This document shows, piece after piece, positions 1-9,375 of a DNA stretch of 64,000 nucleotides. The translations under genes were made by a program, and so were the position numbers. The stretch lies in assembly GCF_014279975.1 (NCBI RefSeq), contig NZ_CP047936.1:1550001-1614000 (forward strand), read 5' to 3'. Within the stretch, counting starts at the first letter, position 1; every line of letters starts with the position of its first letter. Below the pieces are notes generated by a model that did not search any database, was not told the origin of the DNA, and worked only from the letters and a program-made list of their open reading frames with translations. The DNA is from Synechococcus sp. BIOS-U3-1. GTDB taxonomy: Bacteria > Cyanobacteriota > Cyanobacteriia > PCC-6307 > Cyanobiaceae.

Positions 1-195
1 GAATAGATGGCTATATCGTGAGAGGCTCTTGCTCCAGAAATCAGACCTTACCTCTTCGCTGTAAAGCAAGCGCACTAATGGCTCAACACCGTCAGGACAA
101 CCAGAGTTCTGCTGGTTAGCCGACGCAGGAGCCAATGACATAGTCAACATGAGCCCCAGGAACCAAAGATGCATCGAAGGGATACTTGTATGCAT
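1..195 (-). CDS. Exported protein, N-terminal part (cut by window edge)
   Basis: The first 65 codons of a minus-strand gene run off the left edge. The N-terminus has a hydrophobic stretch (MHLWFLGLMLTMSLAPASA) followed by a polar segment, which is a convincing Sec signal peptide with an Ala-x-Ala cleavage site. The visible mature part contains one Cys and no recognisable domain. The start is ATG at 195; a second ATG seven codons in is also possible. Function unknown. Confidence 0.6.
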   Translation of the reverse strand, partial: MHTSIPSMHLWFLGLMLTMSLAPASANQQNSGCPDGVEPLVRLLYSEEVRSDFWSKSLSRYSHLF

Positions 196-542
196 TAACA
201 CATCCAAACAAAACATCAACCATTTAATCATCGGCGAGACAACCAACCTAAAAGGATAGAATTTTTAAAAATTAATTTAACGACTACAGTTTTGCTGCAA
301 CAAGTGTGCAATAACCATGGCGCCACTGAGTCAACACAAACACTGTTCAAGCCAGGTTCTGCTGAGCAGCCAGAACTGTTCCGTTGCCGAGCAATTCCTA
401 CAGACTCAGCTCCACCTACCAGAATGCTCCGGAGCGGGAAATTGGCAGCTTCGGAGATATGCTTTTTTTGCTTCATCGCCATCTCTGCAAGCAACAGATC
501 AGACTCAAATCACAGTAACAAGACACTGAGGCAACAACGGAT
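196..542. other. Intergenic region between divergent genes
   Basis: This 347-base gap separates the exported-protein gene on the minus strand from the amidohydrolase on the plus strand. Open frames on both strands here have no start-site or family support. It presumably carries the two divergent promoters, but no clear -10/-35 pair or operator was recognised. Confidence 0.4.
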
Positions 543-1583
543 GTGCAGGCGATGGCTGGTGCATCAATAACAAAACCGAAAATGAATCAGAACCGCACCT
601 CAGCATCACAGGTAGCAACAGACAAAGAGCCAACCATCAATAAGATCGCTCTCGAAGAACACTTCTCCATCGAAGAACTTCTCCCCACATCAGCGGAGTT
701 GGAGTTTTTCGACCCACAGGTGCTTGGCGTGATTGAACCGTTGCTGCCTGAACTAGCTGAACAGCGCCTGTCCAATATGGACAAGGCCGGGATCGAGATC
801 GCTGTGCTGTCACAGACTGCACCGGGAATTCAAGCGATCGCCCACTCGCCCGAAGCATCGGCCATGGCTAGACAAGCCAACGACGCTCTACACGCAGCCG
901 TAGAGATAGAACCTCGACGATTCAGAGGCTTTGCGGCGCTGAATCTGCACGACATCGATACAGCTTGTGCTGAGCTAAAGCGATGCGTAGGCGAGCTGGG
1001 TTTCGTTGGAGCTCTGGTCAACGGCAGCACACAAGGTGAATACCTCGACAGTCCCAGAGTCGATTCGCTGTGGTCGACGCTCGAGCAGCTTGACGTGCCC
1101 CTTTATCTCCATCCCGGACTTCCAACCAATCAACCCGCTTCGATGGTGAAGGAACTCGATGGTGCCACTTGGGGCTGGTCATTTGACACCGCTACCCATG
1201 CGCTGCGCCTGATTGTGAAAGGCGTTTTTGAAAAACATCCCAACGCCAAGGTGATCCTGGGACACATGGGGGAAAACCTGCCATTCTATCTCTGGCGACT
1301 CGACAGTCGATATTCGTCGACTCGCTATCGCGGCGACATCAGCACACCACCCAGCGATGTATTCCGGCAAAATTTCTTCATCACCACCTCAGGCGTCTGT
1401 GATGATGCTGCACTGCAATGTTCGATCGCTACCCTCGGCGCAGAACGCATCATGTTCTCCACGGATTACCCCTATGAAGACATCGAACTCGCAGGCCGAT
1501 GGATTGAGCAAGCAGCGATCGATCCACTCGCGAAGACCATGATCTGCAGAGACACAGCGCGGACGCTGCTTCGCCTTGGCTAA
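543..1583 (+). CDS. Amidohydrolase, decarboxylase-type (ACMSD / 2,3-dihydroxybenzoate decarboxylase family)
   Basis: A 346-residue TIM-barrel amidohydrolase. The metal-site residues of this family are visible in order: the E-x-H pair in KIALEEHF near residue 38, His in YLHPG near residue 190, His in GHMGE near residue 240, and Asp in the late STDYPYE motif near residue 307. Members are metal-dependent nonoxidative decarboxylases or hydrolases of aromatic or small carboxylic acids; the substrate here cannot be read from sequence. The annotated start is GTG at 543; ATG at 552 or 582 would remove only a non-conserved tail. It stands alone between divergent and convergent neighbours. Confidence 0.8.
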   Translation: MQAMAGASITKPKMNQNRTSASQVATDKEPTINKIALEEHFSIEELLPTSAELEFFDPQVLGVIEPLLPELAEQRLSNMDKAGIEIAVLSQTAPGIQAIAHSPEASAMARQANDALHAAVEIEPRRFRGFAALNLHDIDTACAELKRCVGELGFVGALVNGSTQGEYLDSPRVDSLWSTLEQLDVPLYLHPGLPTNQPASMVKELDGATWGWSFDTATHALRLIVKGVFEKHPNAKVILGHMGENLPFYLWRLDSRYSSTRYRGDISTPPSDVFRQNFFITTSGVCDDAALQCSIATLGAERIMFSTDYPYEDIELAGRWIEQAAIDPLAKTMICRDTARTLLRLG

Positions 1584-1628
1584 AAGGGCGAGCCCATAAA
1601 TGCAGTATCTCAGTTCACATTCAGTTCT

Positions 1629-2540
1629 TCAGCAAGTCTCTTGTACATGATCACGAATCAGACTCCAGGCTTCAGCAGCGGTATCAGCAAATTGGAACAA
1701 CTGACGATCTTCATCATTAATCAGTCCTGAGTCGGCCATAAATTCGAAATCGATCAATCGCGACCAGTAATCAGTTCCAAAAAGAATGATTGGCATTGCA
1801 CTTTTAGCCCCAACTTGTCGTAACGTCAAAACCTCAAAAAGCTCATCCAAAGTACCAAAACCGCCCGGAAACAAGACTGCACCAACAGAGCGCATCACAA
1901 AATGGAACTTACGTAGCGAGAAGTAGTTAAATTTAAAGCACAAGTTTGGAGTGATATAAGGATTTGGATACTGCTCATGCGGCAGTTCAATGTTAAAACC
2001 TATTGAACGACAGCCAGCGTCGAAGGCTCCACGATTGGCAGCCTCCATAATCCCAGGGCCACCCCCAGTCACAATAACGTGGGTTGAACAACAAGGTGTT
2101 GTGCTGTCTTTGGGTTGGCCATATCTAGAGGCCAAAAAGGCGAATTCTCGTGCTGAATCGTAGAAGCCTGAAAGCTCTAAAAGTTTTCGGGCCTGCTCCA
2201 CCCTTCGTTGCAGCAACTTAGAATTAGGATCAGCATTCACTGCATCAAGTGATTCCGCAAGACACGACTCTGCGGCTGAGCGCTCCTGAACTCGAGCACC
2301 TCCAAAGACAATGACGGTAGAAGTAATTCCAGCTTCCTCGAGTCGAAGTTCTGGCTTACTGATCTCCAGAAGCATTCTCACTCCCCGCATTGAAGGGCTG
2401 TTCAGCAGATCAAGATCGTGATGCGCCAACTTGTAAGTATCAGAGGCAATAATCTGATCAAGATTTTGTGCAATCAAGTTCTGATCGTCACTGACAAATT
2501 TGGAATCGCTTGATGCTGACGACATTGATAAACCATCCAT
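1629..2540 (-). CDS. LOG-family protein (lysine-decarboxylase-like Rossmann fold)
   Basis: A 303-residue LOG/YgdH-type protein. The diagnostic motifs GGGPGIMEAANRGA and PGGFGTLDELFE (the PGGxGTxxE signature) are both present in the C-terminal half. Characterised members cleave nucleoside 5'-monophosphates to free base and ribose 5-phosphate. The roughly 110-residue N-terminal extension matches the longer bacterial subgroup rather than the plant cytokinin-activating enzymes of about 200 residues. The cyanobacterial role is unknown. It lies 23 bases downstream of the next minus-strand gene and may share its transcript. Confidence 0.85.
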   Translation of the reverse strand: MDGLSMSSASSDSKFVSDDQNLIAQNLDQIIASDTYKLAHHDLDLLNSPSMRGVRMLLEISKPELRLEEAGITSTVIVFGGARVQERSAAESCLAESLDAVNADPNSKLLQRRVEQARKLLELSGFYDSAREFAFLASRYGQPKDSTTPCCSTHVIVTGGGPGIMEAANRGAFDAGCRSIGFNIELPHEQYPNPYITPNLCFKFNYFSLRKFHFVMRSVGAVLFPGGFGTLDELFEVLTLRQVGAKSAMPIILFGTDYWSRLIDFEFMADSGLINDEDRQLFQFADTAAEAWSLIRDHVQETC

Positions 2541-2563
2541 AACGACAGATTGGCAGCAAGGTT

Positions 2564-3367
2564 TTAGGTCATCACGCCCATTTCATGAAGTGTGGTCATC
2601 ACCTGTTGTCGTGCAGCAGCCTCAGTGAGCCTTGGATTCTCTCTCTTGATATTAGAAACCATTCGCTTAAACATCTCTCGATGTTCAATCGAAGCATGCT
2701 TCAGCCACTCTTCATATTCAGACCTGGTTTTATTTAAAAGTCTCTCCTCAAACATAATTTTATAGTGAGGATAAAGGAATGCATGATCTCTCTCACATCG
2801 GATCCCCATATCCGTTAGAAGCTGCATCGATGATCGACCACTCAGATAACTCAAGCCAACCTTCTTCTTGTGACCAAGCCAGTCGCATGCAGAAGCCAGG
2901 GCTTCATACGCACCTTGCTGATTGCTCATCACAAGCTTTTTCCATTCGTCGTAAGTGTCCTGATCGAACTGACCAATAATCAGTGTTCGAATGCCAGAGG
3001 GGGAGCATCGGAAGCGTTTGCCAGTCTTCACACCTAAGGTCCAAACCGGATACTTATGCCTCTTACCCGCTTCGTCGGTTAGCGCAAGCACAACCGCCCA
3101 AAGCCCGCACATAAAGGTAACGGCGTGTGGATGCTTCACCACAAACACACCGTGGCCTTGTTGTCCCTCTGGGATGGCTGCCAACAGATCTGGTTTCCAA
3201 ATCTTGTGTTCCTGGTTCTCCTCAGTCCACCTGTCATGGTCAAACCATTTTTGGGATGCCTCAATCTCATCAGGGGTGGCGTCCTTAAAGTTCTGATTGA
3301 AGATTTCCTTCGTCCGGCTTGCTGAGTAGCCATCACCGGCCTCAATCTCGTTCGCGAATGCTGCCAT
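2564..3367 (-). CDS. Conserved hypothetical protein, 267 aa
   Basis: A soluble, charged, 267-residue protein with no signal peptide or membrane segment and no family I recognise. The C-terminal third is helical and rich in Glu/Lys/Arg (around EEWLKHASIEHREMFKRM). It precedes the LOG-family gene on the same strand with a 23-base gap. Codon use is ordinary for the window, so it looks like a real gene. Confidence 0.6.
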   Translation of the reverse strand: MAAFANEIEAGDGYSASRTKEIFNQNFKDATPDEIEASQKWFDHDRWTEENQEHKIWKPDLLAAIPEGQQGHGVFVVKHPHAVTFMCGLWAVVLALTDEAGKRHKYPVWTLGVKTGKRFRCSPSGIRTLIIGQFDQDTYDEWKKLVMSNQQGAYEALASACDWLGHKKKVGLSYLSGRSSMQLLTDMGIRCERDHAFLYPHYKIMFEERLLNKTRSEYEEWLKHASIEHREMFKRMVSNIKRENPRLTEAAARQQVMTTLHEMGVMT

Positions 3368-3976
3368 CAGCCGATGAGAATTACTGCTTTGCTGGAATGA
3401 GTGATCAGAACCGAAGTCCTCTGTGTTCTTGCTGAAACCTGAAGAGTTCCATGATCGGCGGCATTCAGCAAGAAGCCCTGTTCGTAGTCCAACGAATGAT
3501 CCCAGTCCCGATCAGTGTGGACACCAGTGAGCGGCCTTGGCATGCGCGTCAGGACAACGACGTGATGTCAAATCAAGCGTGCATCAGAACCGAGGCAAAC
3601 CATTCTCACTATTGGAGGATTTGCCAATGAAGGCAATGCGCCATTTGACCGATGGCAAGACCGCCACTGCGGGTGGAGAGTGAGGCCACGAATCGGAGGA
3701 GCCCATGACGGCCGATACTCCACCTGAGCAGATCTCAGAAGCAGACTGACTTCTGGCCCCTACTCCAACAGTCTCATCCATGACCTGGGTTGGTCCTTTG
3801 GCAGGCATGACTTGTGCGCCACGCCAATCGACACTCCGCTTGCACCGCCCTAGGTGCCCCAGGAGTTCACAACCTCCCACCTAGAGCCAATGGCCCCAGG
3901 GCGCCTCTAGCCAGACGCTTCGACCCCTTCCTTCCACAACAAGTGATGGGTTGAACAATGCATAAACGAGCGAGTT
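3368..3976. other. Intergenic stretch with only very short ORFs
   Basis: About 600 bases without a convincing gene. Two tiny plus-strand ORFs have good ribosome-binding sites: 18 codons at 3627 after ttggaggatttgcca, and 14 codons at 3706 after cggaggagccc. A 59-codon plus-strand frame covers 3451-3629. None has recognisable similarity; they could be leader peptides or chance. Confidence 0.3.
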
Positions 3977-4012
3977 AGGCCGTCTTTCCATCCGGAAGGG
4001 CGGCCTTCCTTC
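3977..4012 (+). terminator. Hairpin with pyrimidine tail, candidate plus-strand terminator
   Basis: GGCCGTCTTTCC pairs with GGAAGGGCGGCC across a 4-base loop, allowing two G-T pairs, and is followed by TTCCTTCTT. It would end a plus-strand transcript from the gene-poor stretch to its left, and it faces the psbA terminator. Confidence 0.45.
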
Positions 4013-4085
4013 TTGGTGGTCTGCGACTGACGCACCGAGTCAACTCACCGATCTGACAACTTGCTGATCCAACAGCAAGCCAACA

Positions 4086-4113
4086 AAAAGCCCCCTCGTG
4101 AGAGGGGGCTTTC
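4086..4113 (-). terminator. Rho-independent terminator of psbA
   Basis: On the minus strand AAAGCCCCCTC and GAGGGGGCTTT form a stem of about 11 bp with a TCAC loop, followed by TTG. It lies 36 bases beyond the psbA stop codon. Confidence 0.85.
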
Positions 4114-4149
4114 CGATTCAGTTGACCTGAATCGTTTGTTGATTCCAGA

Positions 4150-5229
4150 TCAACCGATGGCAGGTGCTTGCAGAGCCACAGGTGTGGACTCAGCAGCAGC
4201 CAGGTCGAGGGGGAAGTTGTGAGCGTTGCGCTCGTGCATGACTTCCATGCCGAGGTTGGCGCGGTTCAGCACATCAGCCCAGGTGTTCAGGACGCGGCCC
4301 TGACCATCAAGGATGGACTGGTTGAAGTTGAAACCGTTCAGGTTGAAGGCCATGGTTGACACGCCAAGGGCGGTGAACCAGATGCCGACAACAGGCCAGG
4401 CAGCCAGGAAGAAGTGCAGGCTACGGCTGTTGTTGAACGACGCGTATTGGAAGATCAGGCGACCGAAGTAACCGTGGGCAGCCACGATGTTGTAGGTCTC
4501 TTCTTCTTGGCCGAACTTGTAGCCGTAGTTCTGGGACTCGCTCTCGGTTGTTTCACGAACCAAGGAGGAGGTCACCAGTGAACCGTGCATGGCGGAGAAC
4601 AGTGAACCACCGAAGACGCCAGCCACACCAAGCATGTGGAAGGGGTGCATCAGGATGTTGTGCTCGGCCTGGAACACCAACATGAAGTTGAAGGTGCCGG
4701 AGATGCCCAGGGGCATGCCGTCAGAGAAGGAACCCTGACCGAAGGGGTAAACCAGGAACACGGCGGAGGCAGCAGCCACAGGTGCGCTGTAAGCAACGCA
4801 GATCCAGGGGCGCATGCCGAGGCGGTAGGAGAGTTCCCACTCGCGACCCATGTAGCAGAAGATGCCGATGAGGAAGTGGAAGACAACCAGCTGGTAAGGA
4901 CCGCCGTTGTACAGCCACTCATCAAGAGAAGCAGCTTCCCAGATGGGATAGAAGTGAAGGCCGATGGCGTTCGAGGAGGGAACAACAGCACCAGAGATGA
5001 TGTTGTTTCCGTAGATCAGGGAGCCAGCAACGGGCTCACGGATGCCGTCGATGTCGACGGGGGGTGCTGCGATGAACGCAACGATGAAGCAGGTGGTGGC
5101 AGCCAGCAGGGTGGGGATCATCAGCACACCGAACCAGCCCACATAGAGGCGGTTGTTGGTGGAGGTGACCCACTCGCAGAACTGCTGCCAGCCGTTAGCG
5201 CCGGAGCGCTGCTGAATGGTGGTGGTCAT
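4150..5229 (-). CDS. psbA: Photosystem II D1 protein, high-light (Glu130) form
   Basis: A 359-residue D1 reaction-centre protein of photosystem II in the thylakoid membrane. It binds P680, the pheophytin, QB and ligands of the Mn4CaO5 cluster. The sequence aligns without gaps to cyanobacterial D1. Position 130 is Glu ([11 protein letters not shown]), the D1:2 form linked to high light; Gln would mark D1:1. The DE loop and the C-terminal ligand region ending HNFPLDLA are intact, followed by a 15-residue extension normally removed by CtpA. The open frame extends upstream to 5523, but homology fixes the start at MTTTIQQR (5229). Confidence 0.97.
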   Translation of the reverse strand: MTTTIQQRSGANGWQQFCEWVTSTNNRLYVGWFGVLMIPTLLAATTCFIVAFIAAPPVDIDGIREPVAGSLIYGNNIISGAVVPSSNAIGLHFYPIWEAASLDEWLYNGGPYQLVVFHFLIGIFCYMGREWELSYRLGMRPWICVAYSAPVAAASAVFLVYPFGQGSFSDGMPLGISGTFNFMLVFQAEHNILMHPFHMLGVAGVFGGSLFSAMHGSLVTSSLVRETTESESQNYGYKFGQEEETYNIVAAHGYFGRLIFQYASFNNSRSLHFFLAAWPVVGIWFTALGVSTMAFNLNGFNFNQSILDGQGRVLNTWADVLNRANLGMEVMHERNAHNFPLDLAAAESTPVALQAPAIG

Positions 5230-5706
5230 GAGAACGGGAAAGAAGCCTGTGGGTCGAAACCCGTCGGCAAGTAAAGAAAGTCGGATAACCGACCACATCA
5301 ATGTAAAGCTGTTTTGCGCAATGTGAACCGTTCGTATCGCCAAAAACGGGACAGCAACCTTGATCGCAATGATCAGCTCAGCTAATCGTTCCAGCAGGTG
5401 ACTGATTCCTAAGGGCTTGCTGCGAGCCAACCACAAGCCATCTCCATCGACGCAGCAGGCATCGAAGGCCTCAAATGAGGTGATCAAGCGATGCGCGCTG
5501 TTGAGCGAGCCGCCAACCGGCATCGAAAAGCAGGACCGGTTTTAGCCGCAAGCGATTCAAAGCCATCAAAATTGGCTTGAGTAACTAAACACTCGAGCAA
5601 CCAATAAATCGATTGCAATCAGCACCAGATCACGATGGAGATTGTTCAACTATCTGATCAATTAGCCATTTTGATTCCATATTTCAACATGGAAGGTCTT
5701 GCAATC
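5230..5706 (-). promoter_or_regulatory. psbA upstream region and leader
   Basis: About 480 bases upstream of psbA without a supported gene. Close to the start codon there are two small inverted repeats: gggtcgaaaccc at 5251-5262 and gtcggataaccgac at 5280-5293. Reading the minus strand, TTTACA (about 5310) is a plausible -35 element, but no -10 with ideal spacing could be fixed. The 5' leader presumably lies between the hairpins and the ATG. Confidence 0.45.
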
Positions 5707-5970
5707 TCACTTAATAGCATCATTATATGCTTTCATTTTTTCAGAGTAGGAGACAAACACAGCTCTCCAACTTTGACCTGAAGATTCCGTGGCATACGCA
5801 TAGGCTTCATCCCAATTCATGCGCTGCTTGTAAGCATCACAGCGATGCTCTGTATGCTCTTCTGCCCACACTGAGTAAGCATGCTTGGAGTAATCAGCAC
5901 CTCCTCCACCTCCTCCATGACCAAACAGAAGGGGGAGCAATGCAACCGGAAACAACAAAGGCATTTGCAA
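5707..5970 (-). CDS. Small exported protein with Gly-rich N-terminus
   Basis: An 87-residue protein with a short hydrophobic N-terminus (MPLLFPVALLPLLF) followed by GHGGGGGG, then a soluble aromatic and charged helical part with one Cys. It could be a signal peptide or a single membrane anchor. The opposite-strand frame over the same bases has no such organisation. No family recognised. Confidence 0.5.
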   Translation of the reverse strand: MQMPLLFPVALLPLLFGHGGGGGGADYSKHAYSVWAEEHTEHRCDAYKQRMNWDEAYAYATESSGQSWRAVFVSYSEKMKAYNDAIK

Positions 5971-6240
5971 AACTTTTAAAATCTTGAATCGCCAACCAGA
6001 CTGAGACTAGAGGTCGATCAATCGTTTTTTTGATACGAAGAGAGATCTGAATCATTGGCTCCTAATGGTTAGCGACTGGCGTCGAAACGACCACAGCGCT
6101 CCACCCCAAACAACCTGCTTATTGCGTAAGCAAGCAAATCACCTTGAAGCCAGTGAAAGCAGCGATCTCTACAACCAATGAATCGTGCCTCCAGGAACTG
6201 GCCAAACAGGATGCCGCACCTGAAACAACCACGTCAGTGC

Positions 6241-7344
6241 TTATGCAAACTGAGCAACCTGAAGATCGAGAAGTGCCACCTCAGCGCTCAGACCGGGACC
6301 GAACGCCAGTGCAAGACAAGGGCCCGCAACAGATCGCTTACGCAGGCGTTCGAGAATGAACAAGATCGTCGCCGAAGACATGTTGCCGTGATCCTGGAGA
6401 ACAGCTCTAGATTCCTCCAGATGCGTCATATCCAGCGCTAACGCCTCAGCGCAGGTCGAGAGAATCTTCGGACCGCCTGGGTGCACGGCCCAACTGCCTA
6501 TCGCCGAGAGATCAACGGCCCGATCCTGAAGCCAATCCTCTAACCAGGGAAGCAGTGCGGAACCCACCGTTTCCGGCACCAGCGGCGACAGTCCCATGGA
6601 AAAACCATGATCACCTATCTCCCAGTGCATGAGATCAGCACTGTGGGGAATCACAATCGAACCGCTGCTCTGCAGTACCAGGTCCCGACCAGACGATGGC
6701 GGCGTAGCGGAGCCGACAACGGCTGCTGCTCCATCGGCGAACAACGCATTGGCCACGACTCGTTCGGGATGCCAGCCGTACGACATATGCAGGCTGCACA
6801 GCTCCACGGCGCAGAGCAAAACCACAGCGTTGGGGTCCATCTCGGCAAAGGCATGGGCGACACGTAAGCCGTTGAGCGCTCCATGGCAGCCCATGAATCC
6901 AACATGCGTTCGTTGCACTGCTGCGGAAAGTCCGAGCTTGTCGATCAGGAACAAATCGACCCCAGGCGATTGAAAGCCCGTGCAGCTGACAGTGACAAGG
7001 TGGGTGATCGTCGATGCCGGCAAGCCGGAGTCATTCATTGCCTGACGGGCCGCCTCCAGGGCAAGCCTGCCGGCGTGCTCCGCAAAGGCCTGCATCCGCT
7101 CTGCCGTGCCAGGACTCTCCGTGCCGTAAAAACTCAGACGCTTCCGATTCACGCCTCCATCGGCTTCATTTGTAAGCAGCACACTGCCGCGGTTGAGCAC
7201 CTTGGTCTTTTGATAAATCCGAGCCATCAACCTGGCCTGATCTGGACTTTCGACATTGATCCGACGCGCAACCTCCAGCGCTTCCTCCTGACTCAACCTC
7301 TGAGTGGGCACTGCAGTACCGATGCCATGGAGTGTCAGTGACAT
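6241..7344 (-). CDS. Type III polyketide synthase (chalcone/stilbene synthase-like)
   Basis: A 367-residue homodimeric ketosynthase of the chalcone/stilbene synthase superfamily. The catalytic triad is visible: Cys in VSCTGFQSPG (about residue 120), His in WAVHPGGPK (about residue 290) and Asn in HGNMSSAT (about residue 322). Such enzymes extend an acyl-CoA starter with malonyl-CoA, giving pyrones or alkylresorcinols; the starter cannot be predicted here. It is the last gene of a minus-strand operon behind an FAD oxidoreductase (10-base overlap) and a methyltransferase, suggesting the product is oxidised or reduced and methylated. Confidence 0.9.
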   Translation of the reverse strand: MSLTLHGIGTAVPTQRLSQEEALEVARRINVESPDQARLMARIYQKTKVLNRGSVLLTNEADGGVNRKRLSFYGTESPGTAERMQAFAEHAGRLALEAARQAMNDSGLPASTITHLVTVSCTGFQSPGVDLFLIDKLGLSAAVQRTHVGFMGCHGALNGLRVAHAFAEMDPNAVVLLCAVELCSLHMSYGWHPERVVANALFADGAAAVVGSATPPSSGRDLVLQSSGSIVIPHSADLMHWEIGDHGFSMGLSPLVPETVGSALLPWLEDWLQDRAVDLSAIGSWAVHPGGPKILSTCAEALALDMTHLEESRAVLQDHGNMSSATILFILERLRKRSVAGPCLALAFGPGLSAEVALLDLQVAQFA

Positions 7345-8492
7345 GGATCAGAGAAAGCTGTGTTGGGAGCAACCCGATTGAGGCCACTGATGACACGCTC
7401 GGGGATTGCGGGCCAGTGGTATCCCAACCTGAACACGGCGGCGGTAGCGAGCGGTTGCCGCAATAACGTCGATAAGAGACGACAGAGACGCTGACGACTC
7501 ACCGTCAGATCGGACAACTTCTTTTGCCAGCGCAGCTCAAGATCAGCGGTCCATGCTCCCTGGGCCTCCTCCACAAAAGGGGCCACCGCCGCACCTGCAG
7601 CAAGAGCCCAGGCCATGCCCTCACCGGTGAAAGGTTCCACATAACCGGAAGCATCACCGAGCAGCAGAAAGCGCTCACCTGCAAACACTCCAGCACGACG
7701 TGTTAGGGAAGGAGTCAATTGCCAGCGTGATGATTCCAGAGCTCGAGGAATAGCGAACCCGGCCTGGCGTAGAACCTGATCAGCCGCACGAGACACTCCA
7801 CCTGCAGACCTCAACGCAGAGGGGTCGAAAGCAGCTGCCAGATTGAGAGCACCATCCTCACGGCGCACTAAGCCGACATAACCACGCCGAGCGATAGCCA
7901 TATGAATAGTCCCGCTGGCGTAAGCGATTTCGTCGTCATTAATCAGGCAACCTGCTCCAATCCTTGATTCGGGAGCGATCCAGGTCTTGTTCTGGTCGCT
8001 TGATGCCAAGACCTGATGTTGCAAACCAGCTGCGACAAGGACAATACGGGCCCGAACCCTCTCAGCGGATGCACCACCAGAAGGACGCAATCGCACCACT
8101 CGTGCATCGGCGAAAGTCTCCTCAACAGCGGCAGCGGTCTGGAACCTCACTGTGGCTCCTGCCGCCTCAGCCGCATCGACCAACGCTTGATCAAAACGCT
8201 CGCGTGAGAGTGCCCAGCCTCCTGGCAACCCCGCATTAAGTGTCCTGGAGTTCCAGCCGAGACGGACTTGATCAAGAGGAACACCTCCCTGATCACGAAT
8301 CAGGTCCGGTAACCCCAACTCAGCCAAGGCAGCCAAAGCATTGGCATTGAAGCAACAACCACAAACCTTCCAGCGTGGAAAAGAGCGCTTTTCAACGAGC
8401 AGGACAGTCAAACCTCGACGCGCACAGGCGAGGGCGGCCAGTCCACCAGCAACTCCAGCTCCAATCACCACGACATCCCAACTGTTTCGCAT
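7335..8492 (-). CDS. FAD-dependent oxidoreductase of the geranylgeranyl reductase-like family
   Basis: A 385-residue flavoprotein. The N-terminal dinucleotide-binding motif (VVVIGAGVAGGLAAL, then an acidic residue in LLVEKRSFPR) is followed by KVCGCCF, resembling the P-R-x-K-x-C-G element of geranylgeranyl reductase-type enzymes. The second FAD motif, LLLGDASGYVEPFTGEGM, sits near residue 275. It lies between the methyltransferase (1-base gap) and the polyketide synthase (10-base overlap), so it probably acts on the polyketide or its precursor. Substrate unknown. Confidence 0.85.
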   Translation of the reverse strand: MRNSWDVVVIGAGVAGGLAALACARRGLTVLLVEKRSFPRWKVCGCCFNANALAALAELGLPDLIRDQGGVPLDQVRLGWNSRTLNAGLPGGWALSRERFDQALVDAAEAAGATVRFQTAAAVEETFADARVVRLRPSGGASAERVRARIVLVAAGLQHQVLASSDQNKTWIAPESRIGAGCLINDDEIAYASGTIHMAIARRGYVGLVRREDGALNLAAAFDPSALRSAGGVSRAADQVLRQAGFAIPRALESSRWQLTPSLTRRAGVFAGERFLLLGDASGYVEPFTGEGMAWALAAGAAVAPFVEEAQGAWTADLELRWQKKLSDLTVSRQRLCRLLSTLLRQPLATAAVFRLGYHWPAIPERVISGLNRVAPNTAFSDPCH

Positions 8493-8493
8493 C

Positions 8494-9189
8494 TCAGTTG
8501 GGTCTCCAGCAAAGCCGATATCTCTCAGGCCAGTTGCGCTCCAGCACGGGATTGTGCAAACCAGCCTGGGCAGCGAGTTCGAGGATCTCCGAGGGAGTGA
8601 ATGCCGCTTGAACTGAGAGTGGTCCGTCGTAATGCACCACCCAAGAACGGCTCAACAACCGGGTTCCAGCCCAAGCAAGTGCATACCCCAGACGGCTGCG
8701 GATCAGATCATCCACCAGCACAAGACGACGCGCCCTTGCAGCCATCACGGACAGCAGTCGCACCACCTCCGGAGGATCGAGGTGGTGAACGAACAGAGTG
8801 CAATAGACCACATCAAACGTTCTGTCTTCAGGTGGATTCAGTGCATCAGCAACAAACAATTCGACATTGCTGTTCTGCCTGGCGACATTGCGACGGGCGA
8901 TGCGAATCGCCTCTGGGTTGAGGTCACAGGCGTGAACCGTCATCTTTAGCTGACGTCGTTGAGCCTGTGCTGCCAGCTCGATGGCGGTGTCAGCTCCTCC
9001 ACAGGCCAGCTCCAGCACACTTAAAGACTCTGCAGGAGACTCCAGCGCCAGAGCCTCCAGATGCCGAAACAAGCCTGGAACGCAACGGCTGATGGCATTG
9101 ATGCGACGTAAACCCCGAAGCGCCCGGTCATGTTCAGCTGGGTCCAATCCAGGTTGGTCCATCACCTCCGGCTTGCGATCTCGCAACAT
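8494..9189 (-). CDS. Class I SAM-dependent methyltransferase
   Basis: About 231 residues from ATG 9189; ATG 9162 (MDQPGLDP) is also possible. Motif I (VLELACGGADTAIELA) binds S-adenosylmethionine. The acidic residue after beta 2 (HACDLNPEAIRIA), motif IV (FDVVYCTLFVHHL) and a late VLVDDLIRS strand complete the fold. It is the first gene of the polyketide operon, so an O- or C-methylation of the polyketide is inferred. The frame extends to 9333, but that part does not look like the family N-terminus. Confidence 0.8.
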   Translation of the reverse strand: MLRDRKPEVMDQPGLDPAEHDRALRGLRRINAISRCVPGLFRHLEALALESPAESLSVLELACGGADTAIELAAQAQRRQLKMTVHACDLNPEAIRIARRNVARQNSNVELFVADALNPPEDRTFDVVYCTLFVHHLDPPEVVRLLSVMAARARRLVLVDDLIRSRLGYALAWAGTRLLSRSWVVHYDGPLSVQAAFTPSEILELAAQAGLHNPVLERNWPERYRLCWRPN

Positions 9190-9375
9190 CGGGGCCTGGC
9201 CTGGAACCATGGGCCTGAACCAACAATTGATCAAAGCTAGGCGCCAGGCGACACCAACTGCTGCGCGCTGGTCTAATTCGAACGCATAGATCCCGTTTGT
9301 GCGCGATGGTCTTCGCCGTGAGAAGCGAGGCAAAAAAACGAGCTATCAGAACAACGAAAGTCTCTCGCTCACAAC

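Noticed and set aside
3584-3880. 98-codon minus-strand frame
   Set aside because: No signal, domain or start-site support; Ser/Gly-rich random composition.
5230-5523. N-terminal extension of the psbA open frame
   Set aside because: D1 proteins begin at MTTT; the upstream 98 codons contain promoter-like sequence and inverted repeats and have no match to any D1 N-terminus.
6883-7341. 152-codon plus-strand frame across the polyketide synthase gene
   Set aside because: The opposite strand carries the full catalytic triad of a type III polyketide synthase.
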